The translations under genes were made by a program, and so were the position numbers. Below the pieces are notes generated by a model. That model saw only the letters and a program-made list of their open reading frames with translations, searched no databases and was not told the origin of the DNA. A stretch of DNA of 64,000 nucleotides, from NCBI GenBank assembly GCA_031216915.1, contig CM062294.1, positions 164,689,455-164,753,454 of the forward strand, in the 5' to 3' direction. Below are positions 42,592-53,720 of this stretch, one piece after another; position 1 is the first letter of the stretch, and each line of letters opens with the position of its first letter. This DNA is from Pictodentalium vernedei. Its lineage: Eukaryota > Mollusca > Scaphopoda > Dentaliida > Dentaliidae.

Positions 42592-42966
42592 TTAGACGTA
42601 TGCTTCGTTCAGCAATAATTTCTTGATGCATCCCTTGTCTTCTAAAGTCAAACTTCTGTGCGCCAATTTCAGTTCTTCCGAATCTGTGGGCCTGTCTCGA
42701 TTCTTACAGAAGACTAATCTCTTCCAAAACGTGATCACATCGTTGAATTTAACGCGTTCGAACGCTGGTTCGAAATACATGACGACCATATCTTCCCTTT
42801 CCATCGTCAGACACGAATGATTCTCGTGATCGAAGTCTAGATGATCCCGACATCCGACGCATTGTTCTAACAAGATGGGACGTAGTTCTTCGTTCACGCA
42901 GATTGCGTATGCTCTCATCAGCATGTTTAAAAGAAACCTCGCTCTAATAGTCTGAGAATCGCTCAT
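42592..42966 (-). CDS. Small Cys/His-rich protein, function unknown
   Basis: Intact 124-residue ORF from ATG 42966. A possible zinc site uses C36, C39, H47 or H50, and C52 (LLEQCVGCRDHLDFD, then ENHSC). The rest is helical and charged (FEPAFERVKFNDVITFWKRL). It is the first leftward gene inside the right TIR, with a TATA box at 43047-43064. A member of a small Maverick/adintovirus family is possible, but I cannot confirm one. It may be an early regulatory protein given its end position and finger-like site; that is inference. Confidence 0.7.
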   Translation of the reverse strand: MSDSQTIRARFLLNMLMRAYAICVNEELRPILLEQCVGCRDHLDFDHENHSCLTMEREDMVVMYFEPAFERVKFNDVITFWKRLVFCKNRDRPTDSEELKLAHRSLTLEDKGCIKKLLLNEAYV

Positions 42967-43046
42967 GATTTATGTATTTTTTTTTATTATCTATTCGATT
43001 TGATATATTTAATTTTCTAAATAACTATTTATTTATATTTTTTTTT

Positions 43047-43064
43047 CTCCCCTGTATATATATC
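43047..43064 (-). promoter_or_regulatory. TATA-plus-purine box at edge of right TIR
   Basis: On the minus strand: GATATATATACAGGGGAG, about 80-95 bases upstream of ATG 42966, immediately inside the TIR. Confidence 0.5.
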
Positions 43065-43072
43065 AATCAAAA

Positions 43073-43841
43073 ACGTGACAGCGTGCTCGCAAATTTCCAA
43101 CCACACCGACGACGACAACACTCTTCGTTTCAAAACATTTTCCATCGAGTGCTCGTCGAGACCCCACCTCGCAATAACGTGCGCCAGTCTCACTTCGAGA
43201 AACGCTACAGTGGGTTTTGCGGATTCAAACATCACCTCTTCACGCGAGTCGATTTCACACCTAAAATCCGCAAGCGAGTTTCCCCCCATAGGATTCAGTG
43301 TTAAAATCGTGTACGGACGCGGATTGTTAGAATCGGCAAAGATGATGATGAGTTCGAACTCTCAAAACGTTTTTTTGCTCGCAATTTGACACTCACCATG
43401 GGGTTTTAGCGTTAAAATCGCGTGCGGACACGGATCGTTAGAATCGGCAAGATGATGAGTTCGAACTCTCAAAACGTTTTTTTGCTCGCAATTTAACGCA
43501 CCCCATAGGGTTTCAGTGTTAAAATCGTGTACGGATGCGGATTGTTAGAATCGACAAGACGATGAGCTCGAACTCTCAAAACGGTTTTTTGCTCGCAATT
43601 TAACACTGAATCCTATGGGGAAAACTCATCTGCAGATTTCAATCAAAACGGTACATGTACGTGTACGTAAAACTACGGATTCCTCCCATAGGGTCCAGTG
43701 TTAAAAAAATTCGAGCTCACCCTAAAAAACCGTTAAAATCTTGTACACGTACACGATTTTAACACTAAATCCTATGGAGATGTACATGTACACGTACACG
43801 TACATGTACAGGTGAGCTCGTATTCTCAATTATCACCTACT
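43073..43841 (-). repeat. Right terminal inverted repeat (about 769 bp)
   Basis: Complement of 24557-25309, including the three 107-bp repeats (about 43286-43617) and the GTACATGTAC-type end. The arms are nearly identical apart from small indels, so insertion is fairly recent compared with the relic at 57750-64000. Confidence 0.92.
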
Positions 43842-43847
43842 GGTAAC
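43842..43847. repeat. Right target site duplication (GGTAAC)
   Basis: Five of six bases match the left copy at 24551-24556. Host sequence ATATAAGCATTTCATG resumes directly after, as at 7207. Confidence 0.9.
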
Positions 43848-43971
43848 ATATAAGCATTTCATGTTGTTATAAACGCCGATCGCAATCTGTATTATCGTGA
43901 CAAAACAGTATATACAAAATGTAAAAGTGGTTAACCAGTTTGTAGTGAACTGATTGTACCCCACTTTAAAT

Positions 43972-46357
43972 TTATTTCCTTTGAACGTTTATATTCGCGT
44001 ATGTATATTTGGACATGAGGTCTAGATTTCTGTGGTGTCTTAGTTGTTCAATAAATCTTGTATAGGTTGGTAGGTTATTTTTCACTTTGCGGGAATAAAT
44101 AAACTTTCTGTAGATCAACATATAGAAGTCTGTTGTGTTATTGGGAGGGGTGTGGGTATTTCTGTAGCCTAAAATAATATATTCCGGGATGAAGGGAAAC
44201 TCAACATCACACTTGTCCTTCAAATGTTCCCAAAAGTTCAGAAGACCTGTTTTCGCCACAGAACATTCAAAGAACAAGTGAAGTATTGACTCCTTTGTAT
44301 TGCAACAGGAAGTACATTGTTCCGTTTCAGAGAGTTTGCATTTATAAAGTTTTGAAATCGTATACAAAATTTGGTGGACAATTTTGAAATGCAAAGTTTG
44401 TAAATATGTATCATCCGTAATTGTAAATGGGATTTTATATATAAAATTCCAGTCATCTGAGTGCAGATTTATATCCAAAATTTCATTCCATTTATTCTGC
44501 AAATGAATGGAGGGTGTTGTGTACAGTTCTAGAAATTTAAAATTAAAGGCTCGGGAGACTTTATTAGTAGATTTTAACGTCTCAACGTTTCTGTGCTTAA
44601 TATTATTCAAAGGTTTATTGGATTTCGTCGCCGTTTTCCAACCTTTGGGTAATGCATTTATAATGCCATGAAAAACTATAAATGGGGTATTGATGTTATT
44701 CTTGTTGGAGAAGTCAGAAAAGGTTAGGAGGCTGTCGTTGTCAGATAGCAGGTCATTTACAAAGAAAATGCCTCTATTACACCAAGTATGATTGACAAAA
44801 AGTTGTCCGTTAATTTTTATTTCAAAAAACTGTCACCTACATGATATGACCCTGGCTGTTAATGTATCGTTAAACCGTAATAAAAAAATAGAACTCGGCA
44901 GTGAAGCCGTCAGAACCAGGTGTTTCATTGTTTTGCATTTCTTTAAGGGCATTCAAGCCTTCCGAAGGTGATAATGGCACTTCGAGAGAAATTTTTTCGT
45001 CACTGCTTAAAAAGTTGAAAAAGAGGTTACTTTTGTCAAATAAGGTATCATCTGTATCAAGAGGTTGATTATTAGAGAGTTTTGATGAATATAAATTTTC
45101 GTAAAAAGATTTTTGCTCGGTTAGAATCTCATATATATTAGTAATGTCCGATCCATCATCCTTTATTAACTTAGGGATAGTTTTTTTCCGTATAATGTTT
45201 TTTTTCCAAGTTGCAGAAGTACATGTACTTGGTAAGTTTTCTCCCTCTATTTTCCATTTTAATTTTGTTCTCATTATTATTCCCTGAAGCTTTTTTATCC
45301 CTAATGGTTTTAAGTTCATTTTCAAGTGATCTCATTTCTTCTGACACCGACTCATCCCCGCTGTCGAGCTCAGTATTCAGAACTTTTAAGTGATCTTCTA
45401 TTTCTTGTTGCCTTTTGTCCGCCTTACGTTTTACAGAAGAGGAGTATGCTATACTTTTCCCTCTTATCATAATTTTTAGTGTTTCCCAAAGAAGCTGATT
45501 ATTTATAGTATAACTTTCTGTGTTATCATTTGTATATTGGTCTATTGTTTCAGCTATAACTTGTTTAATAGCAGTTGCATAGTCTAGATCACTGAGCAGG
45601 CTGTTATTAAACTTCCAAATGCCTTTCCCCCGGGGCTGGTTATCAAAAGATAGTTTTATGCTTATTGGGTTATGGTCGGAGCGGTATCTAGTGTGAATTT
45701 CTGCCTTTTGAAAAAAGAGTTGCAAGACTGATGATCAAAAAAATGTAGTCTAATCTCGCCATTTTATTTCAGGTCCTCTCCAAGTTTTTCGTTTCTCCTC
45801 TGTATTTTCTAAACGCCAGACATCAAATAAGTCAAATTTTTCCATTAAATTCTTTATTTTTGTATTTGCTTTTTGGTTGTTTTGTTTTTCTTACATTTAA
45901 TTGTGTCTTTTTCGTAATCTTGTAGAACGTTCCAATCCCCTCCTATTATGATTCGATCATTACCCATGCTTTCGATTTTAGAGAATAATTCATCATAGAA
46001 TTGTGGTCTATCATCATTGGGACCATAGACAACTGAAAGGGTTAATCTTTGATCCTTGATGGTAGCGTCCAGAATAATAAAATTCCCAGTCTTATCTGAA
46101 ACACTTTTGTGTATGGTGAACCCAAAAGTATTTTTGAAAAGTATAGCCACGCCTCTCCTTCAACTTGAGTGAGAACAGAATACAGCCTCATAACCCCATT
46201 CACTCCTCCAACAGTTTTCCACTTTCTTGCTCGAATGCGTATCTACCAGAAAACTTATATCACATTTGTCCCTGCATCGAGAAAACATGTCTGGTCTTTT
46301 ATAAGAATCGGAAGATAAGACACGGCAGTTCATGCTTCCTATTATTATGTTAGCCAT
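43972..46357 (-). pseudogene. LINE ORF2 relic, unit 2 copy with RT deleted
   Basis: Counterpart of 7408-11053. The C-terminal knuckle (43972-44610), linker (44870-45725) and endonuclease (45854-46357) remain, with the same in-frame TGA after SHSS. At about 44826 the sequence jumps from the 8191 equivalent to the 9527 equivalent, removing the whole RT core and most of the 5S-SINE. The surviving SINE tail shows this is a deletion and not an ancestral state. Confidence 0.85.
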
Positions 46358-48045
46358 TTTGGATGAAGTTATGTGTAGAACTGAAAGTATATGTGCAGCT
46401 ACTATGTTGTGAATTATTCATTTCTCCATTTTTAAACTTGCATTTCTGTACAGAACAGTACATGAAAAGACCTATGAATCCACAAGGTTTGTTCCTAACA
46501 CAAACATTGCTTTTCTGTGCAAAGTTGTCATGAGAAAATCGATTAGATCTGAAATTTAAAGTTTTATCAGTAACAGAAAAAGGTAATGACAAACAGTAAC
46601 AAAAGAGAACTCATGTTACTTCCGGTTTCTTAACAAAACTCCCACCCGTTATTGATATTTACTGAAGGCAGAAATATTTGCTCCTTTCCGCAGAAGAGTC
46701 ATCCCATGAACGATCCATCACGTGCCCTGGTGATGCCATCTTTTGGAGGCCTTGCTGACAATAGACCAAGGCAACTGGGCAGTGATTTCTATTCAGGTCC
46801 TGGCTGCCTTAACTGACAGCTAAGATGCGACTAGAAATCACTTCTAAGCACTTGGACACATATATTTATTGTCGTCCGATGCCAATTCATGACAACTGCC
46901 CAGTTCACTGAGGGTTTAACAGTACTGAAAAACGAGTCAGTCGCTTCTTTCCTGAATATGGATCTTTCAAGCGTTATTATACCTCAACAGGGATTTGTAT
47001 ATAATTCATACGGGCTCGATATTCAGCGATTGGTACGGTTTGGTTTTTCGGTAATAATAATAGTAACACATGTTGGCCACCGATGTGTCGCGGTTCTCAG
47101 GTGGAGAAGGCCTTGGTTACTCCTGAGCTCCCAATTCCCTTTTTGTTCCCAAGATTCGTATCTCCTCCCAACATTCGGAGTCGAAGTGCTTGGTGACATC
47201 CCTTGCCCCCCCCCCCCCCATTCCTCCCAATCTGTCCAGTAAGCATATTAACCCTAACATTTGTATCACCCAATAACTACATGTCCTTCATTCCTGCATC
47301 CCACTTCCCCATTATAATCAAAATGACTATAATTCCAATAGACTGGTATTTTGGGCATTTTAGTAGAACGTGCTCAAGGGTCTACACCACACCTAATTAC
47401 ACATCTGGCACTCCTGTTCAATGGTTGTCCCAATTTCCTCTCAATTCAAGTTTCCGCGGCCTCAGCTTGAATAAACAGTGAACCCCCCCCCCCCCACTCC
47501 AAAAAAAAACAAAAAAAAAAACAAAGAAAAATGTTTCCACCAAGGTACTTTTCAAAACCTGAGTTCTCTTTGTAAAGCAGGCCATCCAATGATCTCTTTG
47601 ATTTAACCCTCCTCTCGCCAATTAAGTTTACCATCGTCCATGACGTTTTCTTTGCCGATTGTTTTATCCTGGGTTGAAAAAAATCGTCAGAGAACGATAT
47701 CCTCACGATATCGGTATCGTTTTGGTTTTACAATATATTGATCATCTCTAGCGTTAATGCTGCCACCACCTCAGAATGGGGGGGGGGGGGGGGGGGGGGG
47801 TGTTCATGCGATAGAAGAGAGAGGGATAAAAAAAGACAAACTATTTCTGCCGTCGAGGGAGGGTGATTATCGTGCTTATCTTGGGGCCTAACTGTGCTTC
47901 CTGCAATCGGTTCCTATAATAACTTTACACTGTACTGTATCTATTGGCCGTTGTGAGTTCTCGCTGACACCAGTCAGTCGAAGAGTTACAGTATGCAATT
48001 AAAGATAATGTTGTCGGCAATGGAGTGGAAAGAATAGAAAGAAGT
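46358..48045. other. LINE inter-ORF region, unit 2, no gene recognised
   Basis: Matches 11054-13249 without the 515-bp block. C- and G-runs at about 47207, 47483 and 47778 differ in length from unit 1. Confidence 0.5.
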
Positions 48046-48936
48046 TTAAAGTCGAGCGATATCGTCAATGTTGTCATATATATCAAACTTCAGTCTTCTT
48101 CCGTTTTTCAGTTTTCCCCAAATATGTCCGTTACGGTGGTAGGCTGATTCAATATCATTATGCTGGTAAAGTTTATGTATAAGGTTAGAATGCAATGCTG
48201 TTAAATCGTCAGGTATTTTTACACCAGTTTTGGGATCATTGTTTTTCATCGTTTTGGTTGAGACCATTTTTTTTTCAACAACACAGCATCTCCCAGTTCC
48301 TTCTTGTAAAATTTAACAAGCACCGGTGGTGGACCGTTCTTATTTCTGGAGGGCAGGCGGTGAATTGCTTGAATATCCTCCGCATTTATGTTCCGTTGGG
48401 AGTCTGTCGAACCAACTAAATTGCAGAACTTATTTACCAGTCGCTCGTCTATCTCCTCCGCGCAGCCTAGCACCTTCAGGTTGTACTTCCTGGAATATTG
48501 ATCATTATTGTTGGATGATCGAATGGCGTTGGTCGCTTTCTCATCAATGTCTTCTATTCTTCCACGAAGGGTTCCATTTTCATCCCTGAGCAACTCCACT
48601 TCTTTTTTTTTAAATATTGGTTTTCGGACACTGCAGCAGCTAATCTTTCATCAAACCTTTTCTCTAAATCCTTCATGTTTTGTTGGATGAATAATGCAAG
48701 TTCAGCCTTGAGAATGTTAAAGTTTCTATCAATACTGCTATTTACGATTTTTCGAACATCGTCTGATGAAGGCAAACAGGACATTTTCAGAGAAAGTTGT
48801 TCGATTTTATCGGAAAGCTCTGTCATTCGCGGGTTAAGTTAGTGTCATCACAGCTTTGTTCTGACGATGATTTACGTCCACGTTTGAAAGGTTTGCTTGC
48901 AGACGTGCTGCCTTTGACAGATCTTGCTTGTGACAT
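48046..48936 (-). pseudogene. L1-type LINE ORF1, unit 2 copy
   Basis: Starts at ATG 48936 with a basic Ser/Lys-rich leader. It shifts frame near 48830 into a coiled-coil stretch (ELSDKIEQLSLKMS, then LEKRFDERLAAAV), then an RRM-like core (RKYNLKVLGCAEEIDERLV, IQAIHRLPSRN) and a C-terminal domain (VKIPDDLTALHSNLIHKLY). It has fewer breaks than the unit 1 copy. Confidence 0.75.
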
Positions 48937-49556
48937 TTCTTCTTTAACCGTTAACCCAAGCTGAAACGTGGATCAATGTTGCAGAAGGTGTGAATGAACT
49001 GAATCTTGTTCTGTGAGTAGCTCTCAAGGGTGTAATTTTAAAAGCTATGTGTGTTCGCTGTGACGTTCGAAATAAGGAAACATCGTCACAAAAAAACATA
49101 AAAAGACAAGACCTCACCACGGAAAGAACATTCTGACACACCGACACAGTCTATATAGCTAATTTCATCCACATGCTTAAAATCGAAGGCGATCTAGAAT
49201 ATGGTGGGAGTTTCTAGGAACTTTGTTTCACAGAAACAATTCAAACAGCCATCTCATATCAACAGCAAACGGACCATATTTAATTTTCGTTTGTGATTCT
49301 TGATTCGTTCTTAATTTCTGAATAATTTAATTACGAACTTTTGACACACTTGCTAGAGCGTGTTGTGACCTGTTAACCATTTACCCAACGTAACGCCCAA
49401 AACCGGCCAGCACTATCCACAAAAATTCACATTCAATGTTCATTATTTTTAAATTTTTGTATCAAAAACATAACTTATGACCAGTCATTGGAACGAGCTC
49501 GTTGAGCTCGTTCTAATGAGGTGTAACAGCTATGTTTTGATGCAAGAAAAATATAG

Positions 49557-49697
49557 AATATACCCATAGTAACTTGGTGTGCCAAATGTTCACCGCTCGT
49601 GGTGAAGTGGTGTTAACCGCGTTCCTGCGGAGCGCAGGTAACACAACTTCACCACGAGTGGTGAACATTTAGTATACAAAGCTACTTTGGGTATATT
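49557..49697. repeat. Foldback palindrome, unit 2 copy
   Basis: Counterpart of 14613-14751, with G for A in the left arm (CACCGCTCG). Confidence 0.7.
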
Positions 49698-50778
49698 TTA
49701 TTTATACCATGATCGTCAGATTATTAAGAGTTGCTATTATTTTTTCTTGTTTTTACTGAGCAGCTGCCGTAAATACGTTCGAATTTGTTTTTGTTTACAT
49801 GAGGATCGGTGGGCGGTACTTCCGCTGTCAGTTTATCACCGAAACGAAATTAAAAACGAAAGAGGACCGTTTTCATTTTAACAACATAATAACATACTAT
49901 TTCGAGTTATGGATGCCTTATTAACATGAGGCAATGCATGTTTGTTAATATTTGGTGTTTTATGGGGTAAACTCATTTAAAAACGTAATAAATAATTGCC
50001 ACTTTCATTTCACTCATCGCGAGGCGACATGCGATAAATTTAGACAAGTTCACATTCAGGTCGACGTCACCAAAAGTCAACTTGGATGTAGATCCACTGA
50101 AGGTGTAAATTTTAACAACTGACATTCCATTGCTGACGTGTTTACCACGGATGGTGTGTAAAGCTAACATTTTTGTCATAGGCTTTCCATGTATAGTAGA
50201 ATATGTAATCATGGCATAAATATAGTTATTGAGTGATTGTGTTTGTAAGTGTCGTCTGTTTTTCATTTTAGGTAAAGGGTTAACACACATCTTCTATGGT
50301 CGCAGTATTGCAAGAGTTTTGAGGTTTGGAGATTTTGATACTTGGGTAGAACATCACTGTTCTGGATGTAACATGCCGTGCTCAAATTCTGCGGAAAATT
50401 TGATACCATTTTTAAAACCATTCACTGTGTGAATAAGAAACATGAGGTAATTATTTGCAACGATTATTAACTGAAAATGGAATATGTTTTTATTTCTGGA
50501 ATTCACTTTAAGAAGGATTTACACAATCCAGTGTAATAACTCCGCCAGTTCCGGGAATCCTGCATCCAACGAAACATGTAACCAACTAACCAAGTGCATT
50601 TTCAGAAGTCTTATTCAGTGTATATTGTCATGTATATATTTGAGATATGACAGCCTATCAAATTATCCTGTGTATTGTCTATGAACAGTCAGTGTACGTT
50701 AGCTTACCAACCGACTCTGTATATTGTACAGGGTTAGTAACTCCTTTCTTTCATCTGTAAATAAGATTATTTCAGTTA
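49698..50778. other. Non-coding stretch, unit 2 counterpart of 14752-15840
   Basis: No gene recognised. Small frames at 49973-50290 and 50229-50432 repeat those of unit 1. Confidence 0.45.
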
Positions 50779-51110
50779 TGCTGGAAAAAGGTGGCTCAGT
50801 AGTTACGGCATTGGACTTCAAACCGAAATGTCCACGATTCCATCCCCGCCATAGGTAACTGCCTTGTGTCCTTGGGTAACGCACTTAATCCCGATTGCCT
50901 AGGGATGCACCTGGCGCTGTTGATGGTGCACTTCATCAATTGTAAACCATGCACGTGTGGAGTTAGTACATTGGGAAGCCTGATGGTCGCTCGCCGTTAT
51001 TCGGTTGTTTTCTCCGGGTAGTCCAGCTCTCTCCAACCATAAAACTCTCCGACTCGAGGTGACCCTGGCTGTAGAACGTGTCTTTAAGTCCCAATAAATA
51101 AAGAAATAAA
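50779..51110 (+). mobile_element. tRNA-derived SINE, unit 2 copy
   Basis: Counterpart of 15841-16165. Its B-box region reads GATTCCATCCC here, closer to consensus than unit 1. The tail is CCCAATAAATAAAG. Confidence 0.75.
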
Positions 51111-51250
51111 TCCCTATTTTGTGACTAACCCTGTGTATTGCAGAGCTACAGTGAGTGTATATTTTATGGTTGTGTGTGTTATGGATGTCACCATGTTTTT
51201 TTAGGACCAGAAAGTGTTACTAACCCTAGTCACTCTTTCTGGTTACAAAC

Positions 51251-52108
51251 AATTTCATTTTTAACCGAGTCAATAATCGAATGCACTGCACATCCTTCGT
51301 GTAAATGTCACTTATATCATTTTCTCTATCCAACCTAATGTCCCAAACCACCCAGTACTTTGCTCAAAAAGCGTTCTAACCCAACTTAACCCTTGAAACC
51401 CGAGCGGCCGCTTTTCCGAGCCAGAAGCATGATACGGCATAATTTCCTGAAGTGGATGGTTGCCAAGTGTATGGGTGGGGTAGACCAATTAATATTTTCA
51501 ACGTGCAGCACCATGGCTGCACGTTGAAAATATTAATTGGTCTACCCCGAAATAATAAATGTGCACTCTTCCAATTGCTGTCATTCAACTGAAATGGAAG
51601 GTACCACCAGGGTTCAAAGGGTAAAGACCCCCGCCACTCATTGGAATGGATTATGGATTATCGATAATCATTTTTTAGTGAATTTCAAAAAAAGGTAAAC
51701 ATATTCAAGTTTCACTTAGTATCTTGTTTTCCATTGTTTTCTTTCTATGGTGAATGTCCTCCAAAGGGTTTTTTTTGTGCGTAAAGTATCAAGTAGCTGT
51801 CACGTGGGAACTTTACTCAGACTCAGACTCAGACTCAGACGTTACGATACAATGATTCCATCAAAGTAAACTGGTCGTATCATTCTGTATGATAGTAAAC
51901 TTCTCGAGTGTCAGTATATATATACTTGTTTAATATGTAGCTCATATTCCCTCATTTAGAAATAATTTTAACCCTTTACCTATCAAGAATAACAAACGCA
52001 ACTTGCAACGTCAATGAATATCTTATAGCACATCATTGGTACGAGGCTGTAAACCTCGTTCCAATGAGGGATTACAAGCTTTGTTTTTGAAGCAAACCAT
52101 TAAAAACA
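51251..52108. repeat. Start of host unit 3 (partial)
   Basis: Matches 293-1165, including the palindrome and the CATTGGTACGAGG hairpin, and diverges after GCAAACCATTAAAA at 52108. An ACTCAG hexamer is expanded to about four to five copies near 51817-51840, where unit 1 has one. Confidence 0.8.
51477..51548. repeat. Near-perfect palindrome, copy 3
   Basis: The best-preserved copy: GGGGTAGACCAATTAATATT pairs with its complement ending GGTCTACCCC around CCATGG. Confidence 0.85.
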
Positions 52109-52779
52109 AACCAAACTTTGAATGGCGATGTTTTTGTAAATAGCATTGTTGGGCGTTTTTTCTGTTATGTAAGGTAAACTGCTAAAAGAAACAATGTAAA
52201 ATGTGTGGAACTTTCAAAGCAATCAATTACAGCGTCACAATGCAAGAAAGCTGTCGACGACTTTCTTTAAAAAATCAATTCAGCTCTGAATGAGGTTTAA
52301 CATGTCATTTGTACGATGCTATTTTTGGTTCCTAAGATGACAAAATGCAATGAGATAACAAAAGGAAAGCCAATAAGTCGATAATGCATGCGAGAGGTGT
52401 CTTACATTCCAACTGATCTGGGTTCCTTGAACAACCTTTAGCATCCTCTTTGTCTAGAATGTCCGTTTAAATTCTTCCGGCTGGAGTTGAAAAAAAAAAC
52501 TCCAATGTAAATTCATTCAGAGAAAATATTGACGTGACAACCTCACCAGTTTCGGTAAATTCCCTGGTTAACCCTTCCAACACACACAAATTTTATTAAG
52601 TAATCTTCCATGTGTTAACACTGAAGTATATTGCAATTGCAGTTTTCCCTTTTATTACAATTTTTTTTTATTTTTTTTTATTTTTATTAATCATCATTCA
52701 TTTCTCACGAACTCGCGTAGGGTCGAATAGGACTATTACCAATTTCGTCCAACCTTATCACTAACACACCAACACTCTT
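52109..52779. other. Unique non-coding DNA after unit 3
   Basis: No gene or element recognised; contains T-rich runs near 52660-52690. Confidence 0.4.
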
Positions 52780-53720
52780 TACCTGAAATTCTTATTATCA
52801 CAACTCCTCCGAACGACATACCGAGTTCGGATTTGTCCCATATATTAGCCTCTGTATCTAGTATATTCTGTGCAAAAATGATAGAGGTCCAACATCCGGT
52901 TCGGAAGATCTGAAGGCGTCGACAATTTGGCAACGCTCTTTATCAAAAACTTTTGTTATCGCTACTCTTCCCGAACAGCTTGAGATATCGGGCTCGGATT
53001 TTTTTTCATTATGTACGCCTGTACGCGGGGTAAATGCTGTGCAGAAATGATAAGGATTAGTCTTACAGTTCGGGGGATACTATGGGTTGAATATTTTGAT
53101 CATAGCATTTAAGGCTTTTTACATGAAATATTTGTTATCGCTTTTCCTCGAAACGGCTTGACCTGTCGATTTCGCACTCTATTTCATTATGTGCGTCAAC
53201 ATGTTTGGGATATTCAGTCTAAAATTGGCAGCGTTTTTCCGGTTCGGGAGATCGGTAGGGGTCGAAAATTTGACGACGCCCTTGTGGAAAATTGTTGTTA
53301 TCACTACTGCTTTAGAATGGTTGGAGGTATCGAGTTTGGACTTTTTGTATTATGTTCGCCTATACGTTGGGAAGATGCTGTCCCAACATGGTGAGAGTCA
53401 GACTTACAGTCCGGGAGCTAGTATGGGTTGAAAAATTTGACCTTAGCATATAACCCTCGTTATACATGTATGAAGTTTTTGTTATCGTTGCTCCTCCGGA
53501 ACTGCTTTGCCTATCGAGTTCGAAGTTTTTTGTTACGTGCGCCTTTATCTCTAGTATATCAGTTTAAAAACGGTAGGGGAACGACTTCCGGTTTGGAAGA
53601 CTGGTAAGGTCGAACATCTGACGACGATCATCGTGGAAAGTTCTTGTTATCGTTACTTCTCCAGAACGGTTCGAGGTCTCGAGTTCGGCCATTTTGCATT
53701 GTGCACCTATATGTGACATT
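52780..53720. repeat. Diverged tandem repeats, about 160-187 bp
   Basis: GTTATC(G/A)CTACT-type starts recur at about 52795, 52956, 53134, 53295, 53482 and 53646. Each is followed by GAACGGCTTGAGGTATCGAG-like sequence, then TTCATTATGTGCGCC and CCGGTTCGGGAGATCGGTAG. Strongly diverged units suggest an old array. Confidence 0.7.

Larger units (their letters stand above)
24557..43841. mobile_element. Maverick/Polinton (adintovirus-like) element, 19,285 bp
   Basis: Bounded by inverted repeats that start AGTAGGTGATAATTGAG and by a 6-bp target duplication. It encodes the diagnostic Polinton set: protein-primed family B DNA polymerase, retroviral-type integrase, FtsK/HerA-like packaging ATPase, adenain-like protease, double-jelly-roll major capsid protein and a probable penton. 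It also has a fibre, a PLA2-like protein, a membrane protein and an IAP. The coding parts are rich in CpG and GA-purine codons, and the spacers are extremely AT-rich. Several core genes are broken, so this copy is probably not autonomous. The alternative name adintovirus reflects its likely origin as an integrating virus. Confidence 0.95.
16307..51250. repeat. Host tandem unit 2, carrying the Maverick
   Basis: Same landmarks as unit 1. Removing the 19,285-bp element leaves about 15.7 kb. Differences from unit 1: a private 1.7 kb block (22655-24380), loss of the 8192-9527 equivalent within the LINE (join at about 44826), absence of the 11418-11932 block, and an extra 145 bp at about 49267-49410. 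Confidence 0.85.

Noticed and set aside
43075..43389. Plus-strand ORF in the right TIR
   Set aside because: Same TIR sequence read in another frame; not matched by the left arm reading.
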